From positions 248,001 through 312,000 of the forward strand of contig JANBVO010000002.1 in the NCBI GenBank assembly GCA_030052745.1: a stretch of 64,000 nucleotides of DNA. Direction: 5' to 3'. A program made the translations under genes and the position numbers. Below are positions 22,281 to 35,033 of the stretch, one piece after another; the stretch's first letter is position 1, and the number at the start of each line of letters is the position of its first letter. Under the pieces are notes generated by a model. It was not told the origin of the DNA. It saw only the letters and a program-made list of their open reading frames with translations, and did not search any database. The stretch is from Pleurostoma richardsiae. Its lineage: Eukaryota > Ascomycota > Sordariomycetes > Calosphaeriales > Pleurostomataceae.

Positions 22281-25200
22281 ATGGCTCCCTCGCGCTCTCG
22301 CGCAAGCGGCGACGACACCGACGCGTCAATGCTTGACGCTCCCGATGTTGCGCATCCGCATCACGACACCATGGTAAGTAAATTCTAAAGCATCCAATAT
22401 ACCTCTGTTTGTCGCGTATCGCGCCGATACCCCGCCATTCGCTTTGTGATGCCTAGACTCCAGCTTACACTTGGTAGATGGTGGATGAGACTCCTGACTA
22501 CACAGACTCCGACACAAACCCAAATACCACAGCCAGCAGTGTGGTAGGCGACCCTATTACAGATGGCAGGAAGAAGCGCACAGAAGTGAATCAGCTGCGC
22601 CGAAGCATCTTCGGCAAGAAGCATGACCGCCTGGGAGAGTCAAAGGTGAGTGAAGCTTCTAGTTCCATTGTGACAGGGAACGGCTCTACTGTGACTTTTG
22701 CTGACAATGTGGTATTACAGGAAGATGACACACTGCGCCGATTTCGCTACCTCCTCGGCCTGACAGACCTGTTCCGCCACTTTATCGAAACCAATCCTGA
22801 TCCCAAGATCCGCGAGATCATGGCCGAGATTGATCGCCAGAATGCCGAGGCTGCCATTTTGAAGAAGGGCAAAGCTCGCCAGGGCGGTGCTAGTAATGAT
22901 AGAATCCGCCGGACTGAGGCTGAGGAAGATGCCGAATTGCTTAAGGACGAGAAGCATGGCGGCTCGGCAGAGACTGTTTTCCGCGACTCACCACCCTTCA
23001 TCAAGGGTACCATGAGAGACTATCAGGTTGCTGGCCTCAACTGGTTGATCTCTCTTCATGAGAACGGAATTTCCGGAATACTTGCCGATGAGATGGGTCT
23101 TGGCAAAACGCTCCAGACCATCTCTTTCCTTGGTTACCTAAGACACATGATGGGGATTAATGGGCCGCATCTTGTTGTAGTCCCCAAGTCGACGTTGGAC
23201 AACTGGAAGAGGGAGTTTGCTAAGTGGACCCCCGAGGTCAATGTCCTCGTTCTGCAGGGAGCCAAGGACGAGCGCCATACTCTCATCAACGACCGCCTCC
23301 TGAATGAGGACTTTGACGTCTGCATCACCAGCTACGAGATGATTCTCCGCGAGAAGGCACACTTGAGAAAGTTTGCCTGGGAGTACATCATCATTGACGA
23401 GGCCCACAGAATCAAGAATGAGGAGTCGTCTCTGGCACAGATCATCCGTCTCTTCAACTCTAGAAATCGGCTGCTCATTACCGGCACTCCGCTCCAGAAC
23501 AACCTTCATGAGCTATGGGCGTTGCTGAATTTTCTGCTCCCGGATGTATTTGGAGATCCGACGGCCTTCGACCAGTGGTTCTCCGGTGATGCCGAGGATC
23601 AAGACAAGGTCGTCCAGCAGCTGCACCGGGTTCTGCGGCCGTTCCTGCTGCGGCGTGTCAAGGCCGACGTCGAGAAGAGCCTATTGCCGAAGAAGGAGGT
23701 GAACGTTTACATCGGCATGTCAGAGATGCAGGTCAAGTGGTACCAGAAGATCCTCGAGAAGGACATTGATGCGGTCAACGGAGCTGGCGGTAAGCGGGAG
23801 TCCAAGACGCGACTGCTCAACATCGTCATGCAGTTGCGGAAATGCTGCAATCACCCCTACCTCTTCGAAGGAGCCGAGCCTGGTCCCCCATACACGACCG
23901 ATGAGCACCTGGTGTATAACGCTGGCAAGATGCTTGTCCTCGACAAGCTCCTCAAGCGGTTGCAGGCTCAGGGCAGTCGAGTCTTGATCTTCTCCCAGAT
24001 GAGCCGTCTCCTCGACATCCTTGAAGATTATTGCGTATTCCGAGAGTACAAGTACTGCCGTATAGATGGCGGGACGGCACATGAGGACCGAATCGCGGCC
24101 ATTGATGAGTACAACAAAAAGGACTCGGACAAGTTCGTCTTCCTTCTCACTACGCGTGCTGGCGGCCTCGGCATCAACCTGACCTCCGCCGACATCGTTA
24201 TCCTCTACGACAGCGACTGGAACCCTCAAGCCGACCTCCAGGCTATGGATCGTGCCCATCGGATTGGCCAGACGAAGCAGGTTGTCGTCTACCGATTCGT
24301 CACTGATAATGCTATCGAGGAAAAGGTTCTCGAGCGCGCCGCGCAGAAACTCCGGCTTGACCAGCTCGTTATTCAGCAGGGCCGCGCTCAGACTGCCGCC
24401 AAGGCCGCTGCTAACAAGGATGAACTTCTGTCAATGATCCAGCATGGTGCTGAGAAAGTCTTCCAGACGAAAGGCGCGACCGGCGCCATTGCTGAGAAGG
24501 GGGCAAACATGACCGATGATGATATTGATGCTATCCTTGCGGCCGGAGAATCTCGCACGAAGGAACTCAACGCCAAGTACGAAAAACTTGGCCTTGACGA
24601 CCTGCAGAAGTTCTCTTCAGAGTCGGCATACGAGTGGAATGGTAGGGACTTCACGCAGAAGAAGGATATCGGCGTCAACTGGATCAATCCTGCGAAGCGA
24701 GAACGTAAGGAGCAGATCTATTCTATCGACAAGTATTACAAGCAGGCTCTGCACACTGGCGGTCGTTCCGCCGATACAAAGCCGAAGGCGCCACGAGCGC
24801 CGAAGCAGGTCCAATGCCACGACTATCAGTTCTACCCACCCCGACTCCGCGACCTTCAAGACCGCGAGACGGCGTTCTATCGCAAGGAGATTGGCTATAA
24901 GGTTCCTTTGCCCGATGGCGATGAAGAGAACCTGTCTGAGCGCGAGGCTGAGAGGGCGCTGGATCAGGAGGAGATCGACAACGCTACCCCACTGACTGAG
25001 GAAGAGAAAGAGGAGAAGGAGAAGTTGTCGACACAAGGCTTCGGCGACTGGTCACGCCGGGATTTCTCTAGTTTTGTCAGTGCTTCTGGCAAGTATGGTC
25101 GCCATGAGTACGAGAAGATTGCGAGTGAGACCCCCAACAAGACGCCTGCAGAAGTTAAGGCCTACGCGAAGGTGTTCTGGCAGCGGTACACTGAGCTGGC

Positions 25201-25904
25201 CGACTATCCCAAGCATATCAAGGTCATCGAGGATGGCGAGGAGAAGCTGCGCCGGGTTGAGCACAACAAGGCCTTGCTGCGCAAGAAGATGTCGCAGTAC
25301 CGCATTCCTCTGCAGCAACTGAAAATCAACTACTCTGTCTCAACGACAAACAAGAAGGTCTACACTGAAGAAGAAGACCGCTTTCTGCTTGTGCAGCTTG
25401 AGAAGCATGGACTCGACAACGAGAACATCTACGAGATTATTCGTGACGAGATCCGCGACAGCCCCTTGTTCCGCTTCGACTGGTTCTTCCTGAGCCGCAC
25501 GACCCGCGAACTGGGTCGTCGATGCGATACCCTCATAGCTACTATCGTCAAGGAGTTTGAGGATGTGAACACGACTCACAAAGGCGCCAATGGAACCGCA
25601 AAGGGTGTGAAGCGAGACATCGAGGATGATGAGAATGACGAGGATAGCATCCTGGGTATGGCACCTGCGAAGAAGAAGTCGAAGTCTAATGGCGTAAAGG
25701 TACGTTGCAGGTAGCTCCCCAAAAGGACATGGCTCTGTGCTTACGGACTCCTAGAACAAGGCTCTCGACAATGTGAAGTCTGCTGGTGGCAGCAAGGCGA
25801 ACTCGACGTCCCCATCGCGGGCTTCGAGCGTGGCTTCCGTCGGCTCCAACCATGCTTCGGCTAAGAGCAAGGCCAAGCCCAAGTCCAAGGGCAAGAAGAA
25901 ATAA
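22281..25904 (+). CDS. ISWI-family chromatin remodelling ATPase
   Basis: This is a nuclear ATP-dependent nucleosome-sliding enzyme. Exons are 22281-22373, 22478-22645, 22721-25699 and 25755-25904, all phase 0, giving 1129 residues. The SNF2 ATPase has DEMGLGKT (Walker A, about residue 210) and [12 protein letters not shown] (Walker B, about 313). The helicase-C half includes [13 protein letters not shown] and [12 protein letters not shown]-terminal to it lie HAND, SANT (from about [20 protein letters not shown]) and SLIDE ([19 protein letters not shown]) domains, which define ISWI as against CHD or SWI/SNF types. The tail is basic ([13 protein letters not shown]). Yeast has two such genes, ISW1 and ISW2; which this one matches is not settled. 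The second intron is 75 bp, in frame and stop-free. Confidence 0.95.
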
Positions 25905-26449
25905 TCGCCCGCCGTCCGCCACAAAGATGTGTCTGTGACTAGGATGATATGACGAGTAGTACGTTGTTGTCTTTGGTGATGTCGTTCGGAAAAGGAATTG
26001 TGCACGAAATGGCGTTGGCTCGGACGGCATCAAGGTTTCTAAAGGACACTGTGTGACAAGATGGGTTGGGGCGGCCTGGTAAGAGGTGTTGATGTCCTCT
26101 TCGATGTGCACTTATTGCTTCTTTCGGTGGACAAATGTTCTACAGGTCTAGGGGAGGCCTCATCTGATGGGACACGCCTGCATATGAGTTTGGCCTCTTC
26201 TGCTCCGGTAGTTCAGAGATAGACACCCTAAGCACAATAGAATTGTAACTTGCAGAATTTCGGAAGGCACCACCAGCATTGATGCGGTATGCCCTCGCAA
26301 TTCGGGAATATGATTCATCATCCTGAACCCTCTTTTTCCGTCATCCATGATGGGTAGTCAATCATTACACTGCCTTTGCTCTAGGAATTCCAACCAACAA
26401 GCCCCCAACGCCGTTGTAATGCCCAGAAAGCGACAAGAGGTCCCAGCTA
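25905..26449. other. Convergent intergenic region
   Basis: 3' flanks of the ISWI and eIF3i genes. No other feature is seen. Confidence 0.5.
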
Positions 26450-27660
26450 TCACGACTGCTGCTGCTGCGCTAACCGGTTGGCGCGCTCTCTCTCGACCTC
26501 GTACATGAAGTCAAAGTAGCCCTTGTCGAAGTGGTGTACCCGGACGTAACCGTCCTCACCGCCGCTTGCATATCCCTTGCCCGTCGGATCCGCCGCGACA
26601 GAGTTCTGTGTATCTAGTCAGCAAAATGGTCACACATGCCAGGATTGGCATCGAATAGATAAAGCTCACCAGAGGACCGAAATGACCCCGGACACGGCCG
26701 ACCTCGTCCTCGAAGATCTTGTGGTAGAACCGCGCCTCGAACCGACCTTGCCGAGCCGCGGTGGTGGTGACGTCCATGGCAGCTTGGCCACCGCCGAGGA
26801 CGACGAAGTCCTTCTTGGGGGTGATGGTGGCGCTGTTGAGGGGTGTGTCGGCGACGTAGGTCTTGAGGACCTCGAGGTCACGGGCGGAGATGAGCTTGGC
26901 GGTCTTGTCCTTGGAGGCGGTGATGAAGTAGGTGCGGTCGGGGGCCCACTGCAGGTCGGTGACCTGCATGCCGAGCTCGTGGACGTTGACGTTGTAGATG
27001 AGGTCGCCGTTCTTGGCGTCGTACTGCGAGACGGAGCCGTCCTCGTGGCCGGCGATGATGTACTTGGACAGGTAGCTCCAGCCGGCGACGGTGGCCTTGC
27101 TCTCGTCGCAGACGATGGTCAGCTCCTTCTCGTCGGACTGCTCGGCCTCGGGGTCGGGGTTGATGTCGAGCACGACGATGGTGCCGAGGTGGCCCATGCG
27201 CTTCTCCGTCACGCCCAGCAGCTTGGTGCCGTCCTCGTTGAACTCGACGCGCTTGACCGCCGTGGGGAACTCCCACGTCTTGATCAGCCGGCCGGTCTTG
27301 ATCTCCCACAGCCGGATCGTGTTGTCCGCTGAGCCGCTTGCGATCATCGTCGACGTCGGGTCCACGTCCACCGTCCAGATGGCGCCCTGGTGCCCGTGGT
27401 ACGTGCCCAGTCGCTCGCCGTTGTGGGAGAACCACACGCAGATCTGCTGGTCCTTGGCTACGGAGAAGATGAGGTCGCCATCGGGGTTGTACCTATCGGG
27501 AGGGAAGAAGCCAACAATATCAGCACGTCTGCACTTTCATTCTCGGTTCCCCTCGCCGCATCCTTGCCTAGAGCGATGGGGTTGTCGTCGGCATGGAGTG
27601 TTCCACATACCGGATCTGGGTCAGGGCTCTCTCGTGGCCCGCCAACAGAATAGGGCGCAT
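26450..27660 (-). CDS. TIF34: Translation initiation factor eIF3 subunit i (WD40)
   Basis: This is an eIF3 scaffold subunit that works in 43S pre-initiation complex assembly and scanning in the cytoplasm. Exons are 27660-27611, 27492-26670 and 26605-26450, giving 342 residues, the normal family length. The N-terminus, [19 protein letters not shown], is characteristic of this subunit. WD40 blades follow, for example [16 protein letters not shown] with [13 protein letters not shown], the [16 protein letters not shown] blade, and the C-terminal blade [27 protein letters not shown]. It ends in a Gln-rich tail. It is divergently placed against the C1-tetrahydrofolate synthase gene. Confidence 0.96.
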
Positions 27661-28692
27661 GTTGACTGAGTTTCGGGCGAGATGATAAGTCGGAACGAGA
27701 AGATGCTTCGCTCCCGGTGATAGACCTCGTAACTTCGTGTGGTGGTGGTCGTGAGATACGTCAAGCGGCGGCTATGTTCATCGAAAGCTTTCACCTTCTC
27801 CCGCCCCTCTTCGTCTGCCTCCCGGAATAATTTTTGCTGCGGTTCTGTGGGAAGTGGGGCGCCTTCGTTTGCCCCTCCTGTCCAGAGCACCAGCCTCACC
27901 GCCTTCCTGGAAATCACGTGTGGATGGCGACCGTGACTTGGTGGGAGGTGTGGCTGAGGAGATGTGGCTTCAAACCGACGCGGTTGAAAGTCGCTAGATA
28001 GCCAGCACGGGGCAGGACGGGAGTCTCTCTTGGACGAACCCCTGAAGGTCTCTTTTGCCGGCCTGCACGACAGCTATATCGCGGATCTCCCTGCCGCCAA
28101 TTGTTTGCTGCTTGACTCATCCGGTTGAAGTCCTGAGGGAGTAAAATTTTGCTGTCCTGCCGCAAAAAGTTCTCCACGCGTCGAAGCTTTAGCACCCTCA
28201 CTAAACCCCCGACTAGAGAGTTGCGGCGAGATGGAGCCGACGTCGAGCTGTACAGACTGTACCTGAATCCCTTCGTACCTTATACCTTCATTTGCCGATA
28301 TGGCCTGTATATTCACTGCCTATAACTCTGGATTCTAGATTCCCTGCCCTGTCTTTGTTGCGTCGTTCCCTCTTCAGCCCTTGATGTTTTCCACGTCTTT
28401 GAACGTTGGTCCCTTGATGAGCTCACAGCTGGCGCGATTCTGGTCAAGTCGAAGCTTTTTCATGGAGGATACACGGTACATCGAAGCTTGGATCCTTCTC
28501 TAGCGCGTCGAACCAGTGCTTCACTTTTTGCCGTGGTTACTTATAAGGTTGAGTCACTGGACTGGAGTCGCTTCATCCACGGTCGAGTTGACTGACGGAT
28601 GATAAGGCGCGTCAGACCCTGGTCTGTCTGCAGAGCACGCCTGTTCACTACTTGTGTTGTTCTGACTCTTCAAGGGGGCCATAAGGGGAGCT
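27661..28692. other. Divergent promoter: eIF3i / C1-THF synthase
   Basis: This is about 1 kb between the two starts (1.4 kb if the downstream ATG of C1-THF synthase is used). No coding content is seen. It should hold two housekeeping promoters. Confidence 0.5.
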
Positions 28693-31600
28693 ATGGTCCT
28701 GTCTTCTGCGAGGTCGCGGCACTGCCTGCTCTCTCGCGCAAGTCGGATCCGAAGGTCAGCCACATTAGACGCAAGCCGCCGTTGTCCTCGCACCACAATT
28801 AGAACCCTTCAGGGTTCTACATTCCTAGGCCCGAACTGTACGCAAAGTCCCGATCCAAGCCGGCTATCGCCCTATCAGCTGCCTTTTCCAGCGACTTACA
28901 CCGCCGATGCCCCGCGATCTTCGATAGCAGCTCGGCCCATCAAAACTTCAACTCCCCCTTCTCCTACCTCGACCGTCTCTCCTGCTCGCTCTTGGGCTGC
29001 CTTTTCCCCACGACCTTTCGGCACCCAAGCCTCGACATCAGAGCTGCCTCGCATTCTCGTCGGATCCCGTAGAGCCTTCTCTACGACCAGTCGCACAATG
29101 GCGGCCACCAAGATCGACGGCACCGGTATCGCAAAGAAGATCCGCGAGAGGCTGCACGCGGAGATTTCAGAGAAGCAGAAGACCAACCCGAGGTTCCAGC
29201 CGTCTCTCACAATTATCCAAGGTACATATTGCGCTTCTCCGTGCTGCGCTTTGTTTTGCACAAGCTCTATACTGACTGATTTCCTATTCTACAGTCGGCG
29301 ACCGCCCCGATTCCAGTAAGCCTTACCCCGCGATGGGCGCATCGAGACACATCCGTGGATTGCCGCTGGAGAACTAACGCCGTTGCTTTTAGCGACCTAT
29401 GTTCGCATGAAGTCGAAGGCCGCTCAAGAGGTGAAGATGCGCTGACCCTTCCGCTCCACCATATGCGCCCTTGCTGACCCGATCTTGCAGGCCGGCATCC
29501 GCTGCGATCTGCTCCATTTCCCCGACACAATCACCGAGGCTGAGCTCGTGGACGAGATTTTCCGCCTCAACAACGAGCCCTCCGTGCACGGTATCCTCGT
29601 ACAACTACCCCTGCCGGATCACATCACAGAGACTGTGATCACCTCAACCGTCGCCGACGAGAAGGATGTCGACGGATTCGGCACCAAGAACATAGGGGAG
29701 CTGGCCAAGCGGGGTGGACACCCCCTCTTTGTCCCTTGCACGCCCAAAGGTGTTATGGTCCTCCTGGAAGAGACTGGAGTCAATCTCGAAGGGAAGGACG
29801 CTGTCGTCGTTGGCAGAAGCGACATCGTCGGAAGCCCAGTCAGTCATCTGCTGCGACATGCTCATGCCACAGTCACCGTCTGCCACTCCAAGACGCCAGA
29901 CCTTAGGGTCCACCTCAAGCATGCAGATGTCGTCGTTGCGGCTATCGGACAGCCTAGCTTCATCAAGGGGGAATGGCTCAAGCCGGGAGCAGTCGTTATT
30001 GATGTTGGGACCAATTACATTCCCGATGCCACTAAGAAGTCGGGCTCGCGGCTCGTGGGAGATGTTGAGTACGCTTCGGCTTCCCAGGTCGCCTCTTACA
30101 TCACCCCTGTCCCGGGTGGCGTTGGCCCGATGACTGTGGCCATGCTGATGCAGAACGTCGTGAACTCTACTACTCATTACTTCGAGCAGCAGAAGAATCG
30201 ACGCATTATCGCGCTCCCGCTAAGGTTGCAGACTCCTGTGCCTTCAGATATCGCCATCTCTAGAGCTCAGACGCCGAAGCCCATCACTCGCGTCGCGGCG
30301 GAAGTTGGCGTCGCACCTAACGAACTGGAGCCTTACGGTGCCCACAAAGCCAAGGTCGACCTCGCCCTGCTGAAGCGTCTGGACTATCGCCGCAATGGGC
30401 GTTACGTTGTCGTGACGGGTATTACGCCTACACCGTTGGGAGAGGGAAAATCTACCACTACCATGGGTCTCGCCCAGGCGCTTGGGGCCCACGTTGGCCG
30501 GCTCACGTTTGCCAATGTTCGCCAGCCCAGCCAAGGCCCTACCTTCGGAATCAAGGGAGGCGCTGCTGGTGGTGGCTACAGCCAGGTCATCCCCATGGAC
30601 GAGTTCAACATGCATCTGACAGGTGACATTCACGCTATCACTGCCGCAAACAACCTCCTGGCGGCAGCGATCGAAACCCGTATGTTCCACGAAAACACCC
30701 AAAAGGATGGACCGTTGTATAGACGGTTGGTGCCCGCCAAGAATGGGAAGAGGCAGTTTGCTCCGGTCATGTTCCGGCGGCTGAAGAAGCTGGGCATCGA
30801 TAAGACGAATCCGGACGACCTCACCGAAGACGAGATCCACCGATTTGCTCGGCTCGATATTGACCCCGACACGATCACATGGAGACGCGTACTGGACGTG
30901 AACGACCGCCACCTCCGCGGGATCATCGTAGGGACTGCACCGACTGAGAAGGGCCAAACGAGGGAAACCGGCTTCGATATCTCGGTAGCCAGCGAGTGTA
31001 TGGCGATCTTGGCTCTTAGCACGAGCTTGAGCGATATGCGGGAGCGTCTTGGACGTATGGTTGTTGCGACATCGAGGAGCGGCGACCCGGTCACCTGCGA
31101 CGATATTGGCGCCGGCGGTGCTTTGACTGCCTTGATGAAGGATGCTATCAAGCCTAACCTGATGCAATCGCTGGAAGGTACCCCTGTATTTGTCCACGCT
31201 GGTCCCTTCGCCAACATCAGCATTGGCAACAGCTCAATCCTTGCTGATAAGATGGCTCTCAAGCTGGCGGGAACCGAGCCCGATGAGGACTACGACGAGA
31301 AGGCCGGATACGTCGTGACCGAGGCTGGCTTCGACTTCACTATGGGTGGCGAGCGTTTCTTCAACATCAAGTGCCGCACCTCAGGCCTCGTTCCCGATGT
31401 TGTCGTCGTTGTCGCTACCGTCAGAGCCCTGAAGGTCCATGGCGGTGGCCCACCGATTGCCCCAGGTGCTGCCCTTAGCCCAGTCTACAAGCAAGAGAAC
31501 GTGGAGATCCTGCGCGCGGGTTGCGTCAACCTGCGCAAGCACATCGAGAACGCACGCTCATATGGGGTCCCAGTTGTCGTTGCTATTAACAAGTTCGCCA

Positions 31601-32186
31601 CCGATACCGACGCCGAGATCCAGGTCATCCGTGAGGAGGCCATTGCTGCCGGCGCCGAGGACGCTATCTTGGCCAACCACTGGGCCGAGGGCGGCAAGGG
31701 AGCACTGGACCTCGCCAAGGGCGTGGTCGCGGCTAGCGAGAAGCCCAAGGACTTCAAGCTACTCTACAGCCTTGACGGCACAGTCCAGGAGCGCATTGAG
31801 GCCATCGCGAAGAAGATGTACGGCGCTGACAAAGTCGAGTTTAGCGAGCTGGCTCAGAAGAAGGTCGACACCTACACACGGCAGGGCTTCGGTAACCTGC
31901 CTATCTGCATCGCTAAGACGCAGTATTCGCTGTCGCACGACCCTGATCTGAAGGGTGCGCCAACCGGGTTCACGGTGCCCATCAGGGATGTGAGGATGGC
32001 GGCTGGCGCTGGATACCTGTGAGTCTTCAATCTCCGTTAAAATCGTTTCGTCTGTTCAATCTGCTAACGGCCTTTAGCTACGCGCTTGCTGCTGACATCC
32101 AAACCATTCCTGGTCTGCCCACTGCTCCTGGCTATCTCAACGTCGACGTTGACACCGAGACTGGCGAGATCGAGGGCCTTTTCTAG
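28693..32186 (+). CDS. C1-tetrahydrofolate synthase (trifunctional), possible dual mitochondrial/cytosolic starts
   Basis: This enzyme combines methylene-THF dehydrogenase, methenyl-THF cyclohydrolase and formyl-THF synthetase for one-carbon metabolism. Exons from the upstream ATG are 28693-29221, 29295-29315 (21 bp), 29393-29430, 29491-32018 and 32078-32186. They code for 1074 residues, or 939 from the internal ATG at 29098. The FolD-like half has [12 protein letters not shown] with the catalytic Lys, and [12 protein letters not shown]. The ligase half has [16 protein letters not shown] as P-loop and ends [14 protein letters not shown]. The 135 residues before ATG 29098 are Arg/Ser-rich, nearly free of acidic residues, and end in [10 protein letters not shown], typical of mitochondrial presequences. 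ATG 29098 has a good context (cacaATGG). Yeast uses separate MIS1 and ADE3 genes; here one gene could serve both compartments. Confidence 0.93.
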
Positions 32187-32875
32187 AGGATGGCGGGTTG
32201 CCTCCTTACCCGACCACATTACAGTTATTTGCGGCGGCAGGTCATGCCCTGTGGCCCTCAACAGCGCACAGGGAGAACATTTGGCATTGCATATCATCTC
32301 CCCTCGAGAGGGCTGATACTTCAACAACACAACTCAACGTCATCATAAAGGTATATCGGATGGCATATTCAACAATGGCGTGGACGGAAGACATAAGGAC
32401 ACAGGCGGGTCATGGAATTCTAGAAAAGAACTTGAAGCATTTTCACTGTTAGATACCTTGAAACACCTCGACAAAGACTAATAGAGCGAGTTGTACGTGT
32501 ATGGACTGAGCTGTTCTTCGTATTAGACAGCTGGAGAGTCAGCCAAGTTCAACGGTGTGCCATCGCGAAAACAAACCGTATCCGATCCGAAGGCAGCAGG
32601 GAATTATACCCGAAGATTCAAACCGGCGGTCTCGCCTGAGTTGTTCCCGTCCGTCACATCTCCTTCATCACATTCCCGAGATTCTCAACGTCCCAGGATT
32701 CCGTTTCATCTTCAAGAGACAAATGAAAGAGAGCTATACTCAAAGGAAAAGACGAAAATGTCGTGTCGTTGTAATATAGCTAAGGTATGTCTGAATATAA
32801 AGAACAACTCCTGCCCATGCATGACCCTTCCATTGCCTTTACCCAGTCCCGGCCCAACCCAAAGCATCCGAGAAC
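32187..32875. other. Convergent intergenic region
   Basis: 3' flanks of the C1-THF synthase and ferric reductase genes. No other feature is seen. Confidence 0.5.
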
Positions 32876-35033
32876 TCACCAGCCAAACTGCTCACAGTGC
32901 AGCTCCACGGCCGGACCGTCGCCGCGGATGCACCGCGCCGCCGCGTCACGCACCACGCGCATCAGCCCGTCAGGCCCGCAGGCCGCGACCAGGACCCGCT
33001 GCCCCTGGGGCGTATCCCGCACCGCCTCGGTGATCAGCGTCGCCGCGTCCGGCCGGCCGGCCGTGACCGGGTGGCCCGCGCGCGGCGGCGCCAGCGTCTC
33101 GGAGCTGCCGACGGCGGCCGGCTGCGCGCCGCCCCGGGCCTCCGCGGTCTCCAGGACCGCCTTCTCGTCGATGTTGCTGCTCTTGTTGCTCAGGTCCCGC
33201 AGCGGGGTGGCGGCGGCGCGCGGGGGCAGCGGCAGGCCGGCCTCGGCGAGGGCCTTCTCGACGTCCCCGCTGGTGGGGGAGACGGGGCTCTGGGCATCTG
33301 AGGAGGACCGCGAGGAGGCCGAGCTCACGTGGGGGATGCCCGGGTGCACCGTCACGGCCCCCCGGCGCTGCTCGTCGACGGCGGGGGAGGTGGGGGCGCG
33401 GGTGACGAAGAGGGAGACTGACACCTTGGGCGAGTGGGCGTGGGTGCGCAGGGTGTGTAGGTGGTCGGAGAACCAGGTGAGGCTGTCTGTGTGGGAGAGT
33501 GGGTGTTAGTAGACTGTTTCAGTAGGCTGACGTAGAAACCACCAGAGAAACCGGAAAGAGAACCGCCAGAGGAACCGTCGCTCACCGTGCTTCTTTACTA
33601 CCCAGATGAACGTGATGTTCTTTTGTGCCTCAGCGCCCATGCGCTCTAACAGGTTGCACGCTACGCCAAAGGTGAAGCTGGCACCGCTGCCTCCGGCAAT
33701 GAGCACGACCTTGTCATACTCTATGGGGTCCGGGAATGTGCCGTAGGGACCGTCCATTGAAGCTCGCAGCGTGGCGCCCGGGTGCCTCCTGGCATACTTG
33801 TGTAGGTCCCGCGTGAAGCCGTCGTAAGAGTTGACGATGAACTCCATCGGCTGTGTCGACACCACGGTGAAGGGGTGCATCTCCAAACCTCGAATGCGTG
33901 GGATCCAGAGGAAGCAGTGCTTGCCTGGAACAGCACCCAGGGGCTTCTTGGCCATGACAATGCGCGTACCGCCATGAGGGAGCGGGTAGACCGTGGCGCT
34001 GTTGTTGATGGCATAGCAAGCTACACGCGCTGCTCTGATGGCTCGGTCGGTAGCCCACAACGCTGCGGTGATGATCATGATGGTGACGATGCTAGTCTTC
34101 AGGTTCGGCTTGTGAAATGCAGCGCAGATGACGGCCACAATGAATGACATGATGTGTGTGATGTAGAAAGCCTCGTACCAGAAGCGGCGCACGATGGCTG
34201 CTGAGACGAAGACCCCTAGGAAGCCAAAGCCTGCGACGATGCCGGCAATCTGCTCCTGTTCGCGTAGGATGTGCCACTTGCCCTCGCTACCGAAGAACGC
34301 AGTGTATGTGACTGCGTGCAGGACCAGGTAGAGAACTGCCATGTAGCCGGCGATCTGGTGTAGTACATTGAGTCGCTCATATGAGTAGGCTGTCAGGAAG
34401 GCGAGAGGCGTGTTCTTTAGAGCCAGGAATACCACCACGGCGAAGTTTGCTGACAACATCCTGAAAGTAGATCGATCTCTTAGTTTCTCTTTTTCTCTCT
34501 TCTTTGAGACCTGGTATGGAAGACAACAGGTGATGTGACTCACCAGCCAAATCGGTTAGCAATGCTCCCGGGACTGGTGAGGTCGACGTCCGTGAATGTC
34601 AGAGCGGCGTTGATAGCCACATATGTTGCAACCAGCAGCGCATGGCCGACAGACGTGAATCCAGGCAGGTTTCGAATCAAGATGCTCCTTACTCCCCTGT
34701 GTCCAATGTTAGCAATTCCTCAGAATCGCCGCTTCCACATGTACCGTGGGTGCGCACTCACCTCGAGACGAAAACAAATGGAGTCGCGACTGCCGTGAGA
34801 GCTGCAGACCGGGACATGCGCTGTTTCCTTGCGAACAGAAGCCTCGTCCAGTGGAAGAAGACGAACACAGCAATGACGCCGCATATTACACCTGCGTAGA
34901 TCCTCAAGTGGCGCTTGTTAACGAGGAGCCTCTTCGCGAAGATGGCCCACATGCCGGCGTGTCCTCCACCTCCTCCTCCCTGACTTCCGCCAGGGCCGTG
35001 TGTCGAAGTGCTATTAGAAGGGCCCCAAGCCAT
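32876..35033 (-). CDS. Ferric/cupric metalloreductase (FRE-type flavocytochrome b)
   Basis: This is a membrane enzyme moving electrons from NADPH through FAD and two b haems to extracellular metal ions. Exons are 35033-34762, 34696-34544, 34460-33586 and 33486-32876, giving 636 residues. Two haem-ligand pairs have the HX13H spacing expected: HQIAGYMAVLYLVLH and HIMSFIVAVICAAFH. FAD binding is shown by HPFTVVS, and NADPH binding by LIAGGSGASFTFG plus a terminal CGPDGLM block; the protein ends in FGW. A Ser/Pro/Ala-rich insertion of about 100 residues lies inside the NADPH subdomain in the last exon. The N-terminus has a Gly/Ser-rich leader and a helix, but no clear signal peptide. NADPH oxidase is less likely given the FRE-like layout. 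Confidence 0.92.

Noticed and set aside
26577-27332. Plus-strand frame of 251 codons across the eIF3i gene
   Set aside because: Val/Leu/Gly/Asp-rich antisense shadow of a clear WD40 protein.
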